NCBI RefSeq assembly: GCF_014839805.1
Contig: NC_051135.1
Location: 14,263,291 to 14,327,290, forward strand
Origin: Manduca sexta
Taxonomy: Eukaryota; Arthropoda; Insecta; Lepidoptera; Sphingidae
Direction: 5' to 3'
Length of the DNA: 64,000 bases
The notes under the pieces are model-generated. The model saw nothing but the letters and a program-made list of their open reading frames with translations, made no database searches and was not told where the DNA came from. The position numbers and the translations under genes were made by a program. Shown here one piece after another: positions 26,701 through 37,094 of this stretch. Each line of letters starts with the position of its first letter. Position 1 is the first letter of the stretch.

Positions 26701-29700
26701 GGTCTTTTATTGAAAATGGTGGTAAATGAGGAGACGAGAAAGTCTCTTGCTTGATGGTAATAGTTAAGTTCTACATAATATGGCACTTGCAATACTTTTT
26801 GTCGTGAGAAATTAAATATTGTTAATTTACAATAATAATTTTTTTAAATGATGCTACAAATGAACTTTAATTTGTTACACAGGCTTTGTAAATATTCTAA
26901 ACTGTATTAAAGTTTTTAATTCATCTTTTTCCGTTGAAAACTCTGGTCAGACATCTCATGTATCATGATTGCGAGTTGGGTGATTTCAAAACTTCGAATA
27001 ATTGGAATGCTTACCATTACGTTTTATATGCTTATACGAAAAAAATAAACACAATTTCAATTACCATTAAAAAAATCCATGTACATAACTAACAAAAAGT
27101 ATCAACATTTAACGATCGATTTTAGCAATGATTATACCGTTCGCGACCACACATCGTGTGCAACATCGATTACTGCACTTGCGACACACTTCCACAATGG
27201 ACCATAAAAATATAACTGTTCTGATCCTTATTGCGAGCTAATCTCATTACACGTATAGCATATAACCGCGGTGTCGAAAACTTTATCGATATTTCAAAAT
27301 CGACCGAAGGCTACGATTATTGACATTTGTTTATTGAAATCGATTGTACACATTTAGAAATATTCGAGATGTAAATATTGTTACAATTCGACATATCTCC
27401 TATTCTTTGTGAATTATTGCTTGTTTTAACGGCGAAGGAAAACATCGTGAGGATACCTGCATACCTGAGAAATTCTCTATACAAATTTTGAGGATGCGTG
27501 AAGTCTACTTATCCACACTAGGCCAGCGTTGTGGACTAAGGCCTAGTCCCTCTTTATAGTAGAGGAAGCCCGGGCCCAGTAGTGGGACAGTATACAAAAC
27601 AGGGTTGATATTATCATTATAATGTTATAAAAACAAATACGAATTAAAATGGCTAACAAAGATGGAAATAAGATAAAGTACAAGCAAAAGATTAAATAAC
27701 CGTACCCAACTCAATACAAACCACGCTTCGACATATAAATCTCCAATCCAAGCTAGTTCCAATAAAAGACGGAACAAATTAATCGTGTCAGCACGACCTA
27801 CATCCCGCGGGAACCTCTGCCGGTGCAAACGTCTGTACGGTAATGGAAATGTAATCCTAGTGACTGAGAACTGATTTATTCAACGGAATTGAACCTGAGT
27901 TGAAGCAAGATTTCTTTATGCAATTGGATGATGACTAGGATCGCTTGGCAATTAAAAGTAACAACTGTATATAATTTTTAATAGAAAAGTAGTGTGCTTC
28001 GTGGAGATATTACTTAGAAGTCTGAGCGTCAAATTACATTTACCAGTTTAAAATAGTTTGCCGAATACTTACTGATAAAAGTAAAAAGAAATAAAATTTA
28101 CAAAAAAGACACGCAAGAATGTACTCCTGTGACGGTATTTTCGAGAACGGTAATATTTAGTAGATATACAAGTTTAATTTCTTATCTAGTATGTGACATC
28201 CCAAAGGTCTCAAAACTAAAATTAATTAATTATCCACTTTATCCTCAAATAAGATTTTTTATTCGACCTGTATGTACGTATATTCGCGGTTTTCTCTAAA
28301 ACTACTGATCCTATATGGACTTTTCGTCTTTAAAATGTATGCTTTTCAGGAAAGGTGTAAATATTTATCATATAACAGCAAAGCGCCGAACCAGCACATA
28401 GGAACTCTTCTTAAATTCACTATGTTAAAGGCTAAATATACTGTTAATTCTCATAAAACAAACCTAAGGATGCCAATCACGAATCCCGTTCACCCAAGAG
28501 TCCTTATGACGTAATGTCCATTATTGGCTTTAACGAGGGACCATTTACGGTGTTGACTCACAACTCCTGATCGCGCAGGAGTTGTTATTTGCTGCAGTTT
28601 CGGTGCACGCGCCGTTACTAATTGGGAGGCATATTGTTAAATGATTGGTTTCCATGTTGCCTGTATTATGCTGTAATGAAAAATAAAATATGGCGCTCTA
28701 AATATGAGGCATCAATTGCAGTCTTAATAAATGCAAGGTTTAGATGGCATTGTTATATTTATATGTTTTGGTTTCTCATTGGCGTCAGTGATTTGTGATT
28801 ATGTTTGACATATGAAATTGTCCTTGACGATAGACAAGTAACACGACTTCAAGCACTGTAATTCTGATCCCTAATCAGGTCGATGTGCTCGGACCTGGTG
28901 TATGTGATCCTGTTCCCGCAACTCCTGATGGTGGTGCACTTCAAAAAGCACTGCAACACCTACGGCTCGCTGGCGGCGTACATCGTGGCGCTGCTGGTTC
29001 GACTCTCGGGCGGGGAGAAGCTGCTTGGGCTGCCGGCGCTGATCCACTACCCTGGCTGGGACGATAAGAATGAAGTACAGTTGTTCCCGTTCCGAACCAT
29101 GGCGATGGTCATGTCGTTGTTCACTCTGGCCTTCATCTCTTGGCTGTCTGTGTGAGTATATTACTATAAATATGATATTAGTTTCTATATAATTTCTGAT
29201 TGAATTTGGTTTTGATGGTAAAAAGAAACTAAAATCACTATCAATTCCCATGTCGGGTATATAGTTTGGAAACTTCATGATGAGTTTATTACCCTGAATA
29301 AAAATCAGGTGCAGGACCATCGGCTTTAGGTGCTATGCCTAATGGAGACTTTATGGGACGCATAATAAAATATTCCTGAAAAAACACGGTTGTTATGTAA
29401 CATTATTTCGATAAACATTTATGTGGTACAATTTACGTGCCACAGCCAGACTCTAATTAAAAACAAAATCATTTTAAGCCCGTCACCGCCAAACTAATTA
29501 ATTTATCGTTTCTATTTTGTTAAGCGTCAAAACATTTTAGTTGCGTTATGAAGTTACGCACAAAGGGAAAATTGGTTTAAATTAATTATTCAAGTAATTG
29601 GATCTTCATTAAAATTTACCGACGAAGTAATCACGTTGAGAGACGTTTAATTTTCAGTCCAGTCTTTGTGCGGCATTCGGCGTGCGATTGACAACGCTTC

Positions 29701-30640
29701 GTCGTCGAAACTGAACTAATTAATTGTTTTGCTGTTTATATAGTTTTGTTATTGCGTTCTGTATTCCTGTTGCTGGGTCTTTGAATGTGTTTTTAGTAGA
29801 AAAGGGAGAAACAGTCATTTGCAAATATTTGGGTGGTATTTTTATCTGTAAAAATGTATCGTTGTAACTTTATTTCGAGAAAAGGATTAGGTATAATAAA
29901 GCAATGATCAACAGCTAGTAAAATAAATTTATTTATTTATTAAACTAAATTATACCAGCAATTACGGTTAACACTAATATGATTCAATGACTAATATATT
30001 ATTATATCCTTAATTCTTAAAGAAAGCAATAATCTTAGTTTTTACTATGCTCTTAAATGCTACTTCAGTGAATTTAGGTAAACAACAGAGTGCTGTCAAC
30101 TATTTTAGAGTAATAAATTGAATTTGTATAACACAAAACACAGATCACGCCTTTATTTATGAAGGTATAGGCACCGATGCATCCAGAGTACCTGTGTTTC
30201 GTCATGTGTGCTTCGTACTTTGATGTGATGAAGCCGAGCCAAGCACACGAGCACAATTTTGAGACTTTGCGCTGTTCAAATTCTCAAAACTCCTCAGTTA
30301 TCAAGGGCTTTTTGTCTTCAGGTTCCTCTTTAACTCTGGCTACCTTAGCCCTGAATCAGACTACTTCAACTGCGTGGTCAACATTCCTGAAGACATTAGA
30401 CGCGTGGATGAACCTTCCGAGGCTGGAGAACAGATGTCTGTCCTCGGAGGAGTGCCGGGTAGGCTGTATGGTGCGGCTTCCACTCTAGTAGGTCCTGATG
30501 AAAAGTCTGGAAGAATTAACCCAGCCCTGGAGCCTGATGACGACGATCTCGACGACCCCAACGACGGCCCTACACCACTATTCGGCAACAGCAGCGCTCC
30601 CCCACCGGTCCAGCCGTTCGGCAAGCAGACGGCCTTCTGA
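5547..30640 (+). CDS. ChT: High-affinity choline transporter, complete gene, nine coding exons
   Basis: Na+- and Cl--dependent choline importer of the sodium:solute symporter family (SLC5A7/CHT1), a presynaptic membrane protein that recaptures choline for acetylcholine synthesis and limits its rate. Coding exons: 5547-5712, 7310-7417, 7837-7992, 20455-20753, 22011-22140, 22385-22583, 23679-23813, 28879-29151, 30322-30640. All junctions are GT-AG and phases match throughout, summing to 1785 bases (594 residues plus TGA), close to the usual 580-615. Family hallmarks in order: [16 protein letters not shown] near residue 56, [52 protein letters not shown], a glycosylation sequon (WNET, residue 289), [18 protein letters not shown] and [17 protein letters not shown]. 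The pattern fits about 13 membrane segments and a cytoplasmic tail. No frameshift or lost block is seen. Confidence 0.97.
7049..7137 (+). mobile_element. SINE family B, 3' fragment
   Basis: Matches the 3' part of the element at 51152-51405: CATCATGGGNCGGA, ACGAAAAGTTGGTGCCCTAGTTG, CTTCTGCCTACC and TTCGGGGATAAA. It lies in ChT intron 1. Other copies: 16062-16155, 39057-39295 and 53850-54090 on the minus strand. Confidence 0.7.
7310..7417 (+). CDS. ChT: ChT exon 2
   Basis: 108 bases between TATGCAG and TTCG|GTAAGT, phase 1 at both ends. It carries the highly conserved [15 protein letters not shown] block and the [12 protein letters not shown] helix. It contains no methionine, so methionine-start ORF searches miss it. 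Confidence 0.95.
7837..7992 (+). CDS. ChT: ChT exon 3
   Basis: 156 bases after TACCCAG, ending CTAG|GTTTGT. It encodes [20 protein letters not shown] and the following [19 protein letters not shown] helix. The upstream intron is only 419 bases; the downstream one is the longest in the gene. Confidence 0.95.
9481..10079. mobile_element. GC-rich LINE-like insertion with 16-bp target duplication
   Basis: A perfect 16-bp repeat GATGGAAAGGATAGCT flanks the insert (9481-9496 and 10064-10079). The 567-bp insert is far richer in GC than its surroundings and ends with a block containing TCGCCTCTTACGACAGGCAGG and GGGGATAACGTGGTGGAATTCT, which I recall from lepidopteran non-LTR element 3' ends. A run of about ten G lies near 9812. 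The frames inside have no clear protein identity. The exact duplication suggests a fairly recent insertion. Confidence 0.7.
10112..10208. repeat. Diverged repeat pair, copy 1
   Basis: Resembles 12518-12610: both carry GGATGTT..CGTTTC, CTTACAAGCCC, CATYAATTATGTAAATGT and CTTTGAAGAA. The LINE-like insertion just upstream may have landed in this older repeat. Confidence 0.55.
10688..10751. promoter_or_regulatory. Two perfect 6-bp palindromes with 3-base spacers
   Basis: TGGACA-AAA-TGTCCA at 10688-10702 and CGGACA-AAG-TGTCCG at 10737-10751, 49 bases centre to centre, in a GC-richer stretch of ChT intron 3. The IR3 layout is that of dimeric DNA-binding-protein sites; the binder is unknown. They could also be parts of a repeat. 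Confidence 0.35.
11213..11348. mobile_element. MITE-like palindromic element
   Basis: A perfect 17-bp terminal inverted repeat GTCTTTTTGCAATTACG (11213-11229) and its complement (11332-11348) enclose a second inverted pair CTTTGATAGCC/GGCTATCAAAG. There is no coding capacity. No clear target duplication was found. Confidence 0.7.
12518..12610. repeat. Diverged repeat pair, copy 2
   Basis: Second copy of the repeat at 10112-10208 in the same orientation, with several substitutions and small gaps. Element class unknown. Confidence 0.55.
12690..13015 (-). mobile_element. SINE family A, near full-length copy
   Basis: Reverse copy of the 5126-5450 element. Read on the minus strand, the head has a good A box (TAGCCTAGTTGG) and a B box (GGTTCAAATCC), then the GGTGAAGGAAAACATCGTGAG body and the GAGGAGGCCCGTGCTCAGCAG end. 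The frame at 12745-12996 is part of it. Confidence 0.88.
16062..16155 (-). mobile_element. SINE family B, fragment
   Basis: Shares CACGCCTTTT, GTAAAGCAGAGGTGCA and GTGTTCCGTC with the 3' part of family B in reverse orientation. Diverged and truncated. Confidence 0.5.
18110..18420. mobile_element. MITE-like repeat (family E), interrupted
   Basis: Related to 26565-26735 and 60630-60775: a start like AAACGATYCCAATCT, then ACCAAT..CATTT..GTCAAAA, TTTGTTCTGATT and a GATAGATNGAAA end. The copies contain an internal inverted CCAATCA/TGATTGG pair. This copy is split by the insertion at 18155-18292. Confidence 0.6.
18155..18292 (-). mobile_element. 5'-truncated LINE tail nested in a MITE, 12-bp target duplication
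   Basis: GATTCCAACAAT occurs on both sides (18143-18154 and 18293-18304). The insert starts with an ATTC microsatellite and continues GTCCACTGCTAAACATAGGCCTCC, shared with 40095-40255. The tetranucleotide run at one end suggests a minus-strand LINE with a microsatellite 3' tail. Confidence 0.7.
20455..20753 (+). CDS. ChT: ChT exon 4
   Basis: 299 bases from TTTCTTGCAG to CAG|GTAAGA. It begins [17 protein letters not shown] and contains [20 protein letters not shown], the most recognisable CHT helix, then the loop with [13 protein letters not shown] and the start of [11 protein letters not shown]. It ends in phase 0. Confidence 0.97.
22011..22140 (+). CDS. ChT: ChT exon 5
   Basis: 130 bases from TTGTGTTCAG to ACTG|GTACGT. 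It encodes [20 protein letters not shown] and the helix [18 protein letters not shown]. It enters in phase 0 and leaves in phase 1. Confidence 0.96.
22385..22583 (+). CDS. ChT: ChT exon 6
   Basis: 199 bases from CATATAG to GCCAG|GTCAGA. It encodes AWNETDYHG, whose Asn is a likely extracellular glycosylation site, then [10 protein letters not shown] and the signature [18 protein letters not shown]. The acceptor has a weak pyrimidine tract, but frame and homology fix it. Confidence 0.96.
22747..22970 (+). repeat. Interspersed repeat in ChT intron 6
   Basis: Begins CTAGCTTTTGCCCGCGGCT, continues with CTATGTTCTTCCC, CATACCAAATTTCAT and CAGACAGACAGATG, and ends in TATAATAT. I recall this motif set as very common in lepidopteran genomes. 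Non-coding; probably a non-autonomous retroelement. Confidence 0.65.
23082..23627 (+). repeat. Tandem array, about 123-bp unit, 4.4 copies
   Basis: Units start at 23082, 23206, 23329, 23452 and 23575 (partial). Each has CATTACTGCTCCGCTCC, GATATATAGCC, ATAGCACTCCACGAACAAAG and TAGTTCCTGAGATTAGC. The first unit is the most diverged and the last is cut off before ChT exon 7. Confidence 0.85.
23679..23813 (+). CDS. ChT: ChT exon 7
   Basis: 135 bases from GTCCACAG to CTCTG|GTAAGT. It completes [17 protein letters not shown], then [15 protein letters not shown] and a membrane helix ending IYGLW. The exon begins only about 50 bases after a 123-bp tandem repeat array. Confidence 0.96.
23915..24030 (+). 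mobile_element. SINE family A, 3' fragment
   Basis: Contains CGCACTAGGCTAGCGTGG, the TCTCAGTATTAGAG segment and TATGTAATACAGGGATGGTATTATTA, corresponding to the last third of family A. Located at the start of ChT intron 7. Confidence 0.75.
26565..26735. mobile_element. MITE-like repeat (family E)
   Basis: Uninterrupted copy: AAACGATCCCAATCTGAATC, GAACCAATCAAAATAATTCATTTG, TTGTTCTGATTGGTCC and TTTTATTGAAAATGG. The inner GAACCAATCA and TGATTGGTCC blocks are inverted relative to each other. Confidence 0.6.
27400..27622 (+). mobile_element. SINE family A, 5'-truncated copy
   Basis: Starts within the body (TTCTTTGTGAATTATTGCTTG), continues GGCGAAGGAAAACATCGTGAGG and CACTAGGCCAGCGTTGTGG, and ends GGGACAGTATACAAAACAGGG followed by a short ATTATCATTAT run. 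The tRNA-like head is missing. Confidence 0.82.
28879..29151 (+). CDS. ChT: ChT exon 8
   Basis: 273 bases from CTAATCAG to TCTGT|GTGAGT. It encodes the [17 protein letters not shown] helix, [20 protein letters not shown] and the [19 protein letters not shown] helix. The antisense frames here are shadows. Confidence 0.96.
30322..30640 (+). CDS. ChT: ChT exon 9 (C-terminal tail, stop)
   Basis: 319 bases from TTGTCTTCAG to TGA at 30638-30640. It finishes the last helix ([12 protein letters not shown]) and encodes a hydrophilic tail of about 100 residues with an acidic run ([13 protein letters not shown]) and a Pro-rich end ([14 protein letters not shown]). The tail sequence is not like the vertebrate one, as expected because CHT tails diverge. 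Confidence 0.95.
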
Positions 30641-33600
30641 GATAAGTGCAGTTATTAGTTTGTTTTCGTTTTGGTTACAACTGCGCGGGCGGGCAGTCAT
30701 GTGGCAAGAATATGATAAAAATATAGAAAATCGATTTGCAGAAATAACTGAAGCACTCTCAAGCTCTGCGTTCCAATCACGAACTGTATCGAGCGGCGTC
30801 GAGTGCCACTCCATACAGCGTGTGCGGCGCATTTCTGGACACATTACTCCCCACGCCGCGCCACGCCACGTATTTTGCGATGAATTTACTATCACGTTAA
30901 TTTAAACAGACGAATAAGAACGTTACATCGAAACGTAAAGCGTTTGACTTCTGTATTTTTCTAAACATTTAGATCGTATGCTCAACATTCATACATATCT
31001 TCCGCTGTTTTGCGTTTAAAATATTTATTTAATATAATATATAACTCACGCGCAACTGATTTTAGTGTCGTGTGTAATGCATATTAGTATTGTTTATAGT
31101 GGATGTATACACGAGTAAATGTATCTTGTATATTAGTGTTATGTCTACTGTATTGTGACTCATGCATATCAACATAGTGATACGTTGTTTATATCGATGA
31201 AGATTCCTTATTTAAGTCAATTAATGTAGGAGCGCACGCCAGTGTACACGTGCTTTGTAGCTGAACGTGAGACCACCCCTGACGTGACGTCACTTGAGTG
31301 CACGTATCTGCCACACGAGGGAATCGTTTCATATTAAAACGAAAGTGGTGGTTTTCTACTCAAAATGTCTACTTTTTGAGTAACTTCTGCCAATGAGAAT
31401 TATTTTCTATGTAATATAGAAACTGATTTCCTCCAAGAATACTGAAACATATCGCTTTTAAAGCACACAAAATTTAAAGTAACAGTTTAGTTTGTAGTTA
31501 TATTTGTTTAGATATATCGGAGAAGCTTTTGTATCTGTACTTAGCGAGTACATTTAGGCGCTGTACGGATTTTATATGAGCTTTATTTACATAGTTTTAG
31601 AAACCGAATTTATTGTTTAGGATTAACGTTGAACACAGACGGTTATAATAGAACGAATGATATTTAATGTTCTAACACACTATCTGTAACCGTTAATACA
31701 CTCGAATTAAACTTTCTACTTCACAAGGAGTTGTTATCGGAGCTCGTATAATGATGGTCATAGATAAGCCTGACCTGTAGCGATTTTGTTAATAAAAGAA
31801 CAAAACATTAATAGAGAGTGTAATCGATCGACAGAATTGATTCTGCTTTATAGAGAGCAAATATCACTGATTACAAACGTACGTTATAATCGGATACCGA
31901 TAAAAAACGATCGTCTACGTTGAACGTTGTTTTTGGATACGCGAGTTTCTTATTTAGGATGTATGTTTAATGTTTATGTTCTAAGAGTAAAATGTAAAAT
32001 CAAAAAATATTTAAATGCAAATGCAGCCATATATTAAATAATATACTTAAAGAAAATGTATATGTATTATTAAAATAAACTATATTTTGATTTAAACTTT
32101 GTGAAAAATTATCAATTTTAAAATTTATGTAGAAATCATTAATACTGAGCAATAATATTCTAAATAAAGATTTGAACCTCAATTAATAATTACTTTGATA
32201 AGATTGACAAATTAATACTTGAAGGACTTGACGAAAGTTATGATATTCTTGAGACGAAACTAAGGAATGAACCAAGAGTATTTATGGAAATTTACATCGA
32301 TTTTCAATCTTTGATAATTGGAGAAAAATGAAGTAATCAATTTTGCTGAGATTATGACCGACATATTTGGTATAATATTAAAAATGCACGAACTACATTC
32401 ATTTGAACAAAATTACTAAGACTGTATTCTAGTAATACGAAGTCGGTTATAAATAAAATTAAAGTTAATTGAATCATTCAATGCTGAGAAAGAATTTATA
32501 AAATGTACATTCTATGGAATATACCAAAAAAGTATCTTGGGTGAGATTTTAGTGTGATATGTACGAACAAATGGGATAGAAGTAAATTATTTAAAATTTC
32601 CAAAGTTCTAAGACGGTTTCTAAGGGTAACGGTTATCATACTAGAAACTATTTTAAAAATCTTATTTTTACAAAATTCGATTGTTCTAAATTTAAAAAAT
32701 CGAAGTTTAATCAAAACATAACCTATCGGATTAATACAAAATCCCGGAGTTTTATTTAAACGTGTCATTATCTATGACAAATCCGTCATTACGCGTCAGT
32801 GGCGTTTGCTGGCGTGTGATAAATGTGTATATTTAGCTTAATCACGTGACGTGTCGTTCTAAGTGTTGTAAATCGGCTTTTGACTTGTTTTATTCAATTT
32901 TTATATAGATGTTGTGTTGCGCCGTTCTACGTGGACTGGGCACTTGGATAAAATGGAATGAATAAAAATTTGAAGAAAAAAACTATAATATATCTATTTT
33001 TTCATGTTACTAGAAAGATGATTTCGTTTATCTGTCTTCATTATTTTAATGAAATATTTGTCGTAAAATATGCATAATATAAATCGTAAAGTTTGTAAAA
33101 AACGAATTTATAAAATAGTAACATATGATATAATCTTAACTACACTAATTTAACCTGTCTTAGAGAACGATAATTTGTTCGGCCATTTGAGAAAAAAGTA
33201 CTTTATATTTCTGAGTATTAGTATTGATATTTTTTTTCTAAAAAGTGGTTATTTTGTCCAAGTTCCCTGTCCACATACTATTGTGATATAGCACACTCGC
33301 CTGTACTTATTGCTGAGACTTCGAGGAACCTATACATATCAATGTACGTGACTTATCTTTAATATAGCGTTAGTATATGGACATATCGTATGTTAAGTGT
33401 AGATATAGCATTGGTTGTTGTTCTTTCGACGTTGCTTTCTAATATAATACGCGTACTGTTATACCAAATATAGAATTTATTACAAATTATATGTTTACCT
33501 ATTTACAAGGCATGGATTTAGGGTTATTTGTCGGGGCTGTAGTCCACCGTTGACTCGCAAGACGACGTTTTGTTTGTAAAAAAAATATTATAAAGATTGA

Positions 33601-35511
33601 ATTTTATTGTCTGTTCAATATTTAATTCAAATAAAATAATTTATGACCTAATTCAGGTATTTTGCTAAAAGCAGTAAAACATGCCCGTTATGCGGCCTTT
33701 ATTTGGTTATTGATACTTAAAATTTTATTATCCACAGCAGATCTCTTATGTCGTAGGAAATTGTTATAATATTTATGTATATTTTAATGTTTACGTGAGT
33801 AGATAATTTAGAATAAATATACCTTGTATCAGAAATATATGAAGCAATATATTTTAATGATCTAGCTGTAAGCAAAATATATTATTTTAAATGAAATTAA
33901 GCAAAACTATATTTTATTGTCTATATAAATATATATGATTTCTGGAGAATATCGCTTTAGAAATTAATGGGCCATTTTAAAAATAAATGTCCACCGTTTT
34001 TACTTGAGTTCGCCTCTGTTATTCTCAATTTATAAATTTATAACTCATTTAAACTTTGCATTTCAGAATAAGTAATAACTTATGAAATTTTTAACGAGGT
34101 TTGTAGGTAAAAAAAATATTGGTCTACTGCTTTGAGAAGTTTTGTAACTTATTTTCTTCGTTAAAGTGTTTATATAGCGTAATGTAAAATACATTATCGA
34201 ATTAAAAAAAGTTTTGTTGCTCTTTTTATTGAAAAATCTATATTTTGAAGTATATTATGAATCATGATACAATTAAGATTGAAGTCAAATACTGCAATAT
34301 AATATTTATGTCATTTCTCAAACTATGAGACCTTTGTAAAACTTACAGTTTTTTATGAAAACCTTATTTAATCTATATTTGTTTTGACATGTTTGTGTAA
34401 AAACATTTTAGTTTTACTTATCAACTTTGTATCTGTGTTCAATACTTATTCAATAAAATTTAGATCTTTATGAATTTGAATAATAGGAACGTAATTTTTT
34501 AGGCGATATTCTCACGTACGCCGATATTAGAAAGCGATAGTCCCACTGTTAGTTAGTAGTTATACCTATTGACTTATTCCTAGATCTTGTTAAATATTTT
34601 GAACAAATATTATATTATGTGACATATGAATGTACGTTGTGAACTATGCGGGTGACCTGCGACATAATAAAACATATAGCATGTTGCGTTTGATTTTTAT
34701 TATAACCTGACTTATGTGTTTTTGTAACTACGTAGCAGAAGTAAGCTAATACTTCATACATATTACTTTATTATCGTATTTGTTTCTGGATTTCTCGTCT
34801 ATTTAAAGTTCTCTTGACTTAAGAAATGGTTTCAATTGACATAAAACATACGACATGCCTTATGGTGGCTTATAAATGCTCGAAACAGCAAAAATTTTCA
34901 GGGATTTGTATGTTTGTTTTGGCAGATTGTTCACAAGTAAAAAATATAAAAGGTTTATAATTTGAGGGAATTAGGAATAAAACGAAACTCATATTTACAA
35001 AACCTTTAATTTAAAAACAATTACATTTATACTTATTATATATTTTGTACAATTCGTTAATATTAAATTAAGTATATAATACTTTTTGTACACTCACACT
35101 GGACTGTGTCATCTTATAGGTATTAGATACTACGTAGAGGATCGATCGCCTCTTGACGTCCAGTCACGTCATGTTTATTTGAACGTTAAAAAGCGTCCGA
35201 TTCGACTTCGCTAATGGAGTATCATAAAGTTTTCGTCTCACACAGCTATTAGTTATATGTATCTCGAAATTTCATATGAGCGCTGATAAGTCACTAACAA
35301 GCAAGAAGCTCGGTGACGTGTTATCATGTTCATATAAAATATGCTTATGTGTTTGTTTCTGGCAGCCCACTATGCTACTATTGTGTGATCAAAACATAAC
35401 CATGTCATAGACTCAAAAGATGACATCTTTCCTTTGTCTATGGATGACCATAAGACGTCACGTGACTACCCTAATTTCTGACTATAGTAACTTTAGCACT
35501 AGGTCTAATAT
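30641..35511. other. Convergent 3' region: ChT 3' UTR and downstream AT-rich DNA
   Basis: About 4.9 kb between the stop codons of two convergent genes. Candidate ChT poly(A) signals (AATAAA) lie at 31791-31796, 32163-32168, near 33813 and at 34666-34671; the last is followed by a GT-rich stretch. For the minus-strand gene, TTTATT at 35174-35179 (AATAAA on its strand) lies about 340 bases past its stop. A perfect GTGACGTCAC palindrome sits at 31284-31293. No exon was seen. Confidence 0.55.
31791..31796 (+). terminator. First canonical poly(A) signal after ChT stop
   Basis: AATAAA about 1.15 kb downstream of the ChT stop, the first canonical hexamer I found on the plus strand. Actual use is unknown; later hexamers would give a longer 3' UTR. 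Confidence 0.35.
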
Positions 35512-37094
35512 CTAGTATACATAGCCACCGTTGGAAGAGTAGCTCTGGCCGATGGTGGCAGGGACACCGCCGCTGGACCCGTGACCTCCGGAACCACCAG
35601 AAGAGTAACCACCGCTTGATCCACCAGATGAGTAGCCACCTGATCCGCCAGATGAGTAGCCACCTGATCCGCCAGATGAGTAGCCACCTGATCCACCAGA
35701 TGAGTAGCCACCTGATCCACCAGATGAGTGTCCACCGCTTGATCCACCTGAATATCCACCTGATCCACCTGATGAGTAACCACCAGATCCGCCCGAAGAG
35801 TATCCACCAGAACCGGATCCGCCGGAATATCCTCCAGATCCACCGCCTGATGAATAACCACCGGATCCTCCTGACGAGTAACCACCCGATCCGCCTGAAG
35901 AATAACCGCCGCTAGATCCTCCAGAAGAATATCCACCCGATCCGCCCGAACCATGCCCAGATCCACCAGATGAGAATCCACCAGAAAATCCGCCGCTAGA
36001 TCCACCGGCACTTGGTGCACCGTAACTGGATGACGGAGGTCCGTAGGAGCTCGACGGGGCGGAAGGTGCGCCATAACTTGAGGATGGACCACTGCTGCCG
36101 AAAGCACTTGCGCCGAAACCACTGCTGCTACTGCTGAATGAACTGCTGCTGCTAAAGCTGCCGCCACCCGCTGATGGAGCACCGTACGAGGAAGAAGGTG
36201 CCGCTGGAGTGCCGTACGAGCTAGACGGAGCCGCTGGAGCGCCGTACGACGATGATGGAGCTACTGGAGTGCCGTAAGAAGTGGACGGGGCTGGCGCGCC
36301 GTAGGAACTGGAGGGACCTGAAGATCCAAATGAACTGGACGAAGCTGAGCCAAAGGAAGACGAACCTGACCCGAAAGAACTTGAAGAAGCGGAGGCGAAC
36401 GAGCTGCCCGAAGATGGAGCTCCGTACGAGCTGGAAGGAGTAGGAGCTCCGTAAGAGCTAGACGGCGCGGGGGCACCGTAAGAACTGGATGGGGCTGGAG
36501 CACCATATGAGCTAGATGGGGCAGGAGCTCCGTAAGAACTTGAGGGCTTGGAAGGCTTTGGTGCGCCGTATGTTGTGGAAGGGCCGGTAGGGACACCGTA
36601 ACTAGTCGCGGGTGGTTTAGCAGGGGCTCCGTAGCTTGATGATGGTCTTGGGGCTGGAGCGCCATAGCTTGAGGAGGGAGCTGGTGCACCATATGAACTG
36701 GATGGAGCAGGGGCACCGTAAGAGCTTGATGGGGCAGGAGCACCATAGGAACTGGACGGAGCAGGAGCACCATAGGAACTTGATGGGGCTGGGGCGCCGT
36801 AACTGCTTGATGGTTTGGGTGGGCCGTAGCTTGATTTCGGTGGTCCATAACTTGAGGAGGGTTTCGGTGGGCCGTAACTGCTTGAGGGTCTCGGGGCACC
36901 ATAGGAAGAGGAAGGTCTTCCGCCGCCGTGGCCGCCGCCATGACCACCTCCGTGACCGCCTCCGTGGCCGCCGCCAAAACCACCGCCGTGACCACCACCA
37001 TGACCACCGCCATGTCCACCCCCGTGGCCACCACCATGACCGCCACCGTGGCCTCCACCCGAAGATGGCGGTAGATATGAAGAACTCAGAGGCG
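35512..37094 (-). CDS. Gly/Tyr-rich protein, exon 4 (repeat exon, stop)
   Basis: 1583 bases after the acceptor TTTTCCCACAG (ends 37095). I checked the frame codon by codon and found no stop before TAG at 35514-35512. It starts APLSSSYLPPSSGGGHGGGH, passes through the SSSYGAP block and ends GQSYSSNGGYVY. The repeats leave long open frames on both strands, none of which is needed once this frame is chosen. Confidence 0.9.

Larger units (their letters stand above)
23814..28878 (+). other. ChT intron 7 (5.1 kb)
   Basis: AT-rich intron with a SINE A fragment, a family E MITE-like copy at 26565-26735 and a 5'-truncated SINE A at 27400-27622. No credible alternative exon was seen. Confidence 0.75.

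Noticed and set aside
28871..29320. 149-codon minus-strand frame
   Set aside because: Antisense shadow of ChT exon 8.
30498..30905. Frames overlapping the end of ChT
   Set aside because: Out-of-frame readings across ChT exon 9 and the 3' UTR; no motif or splice support.
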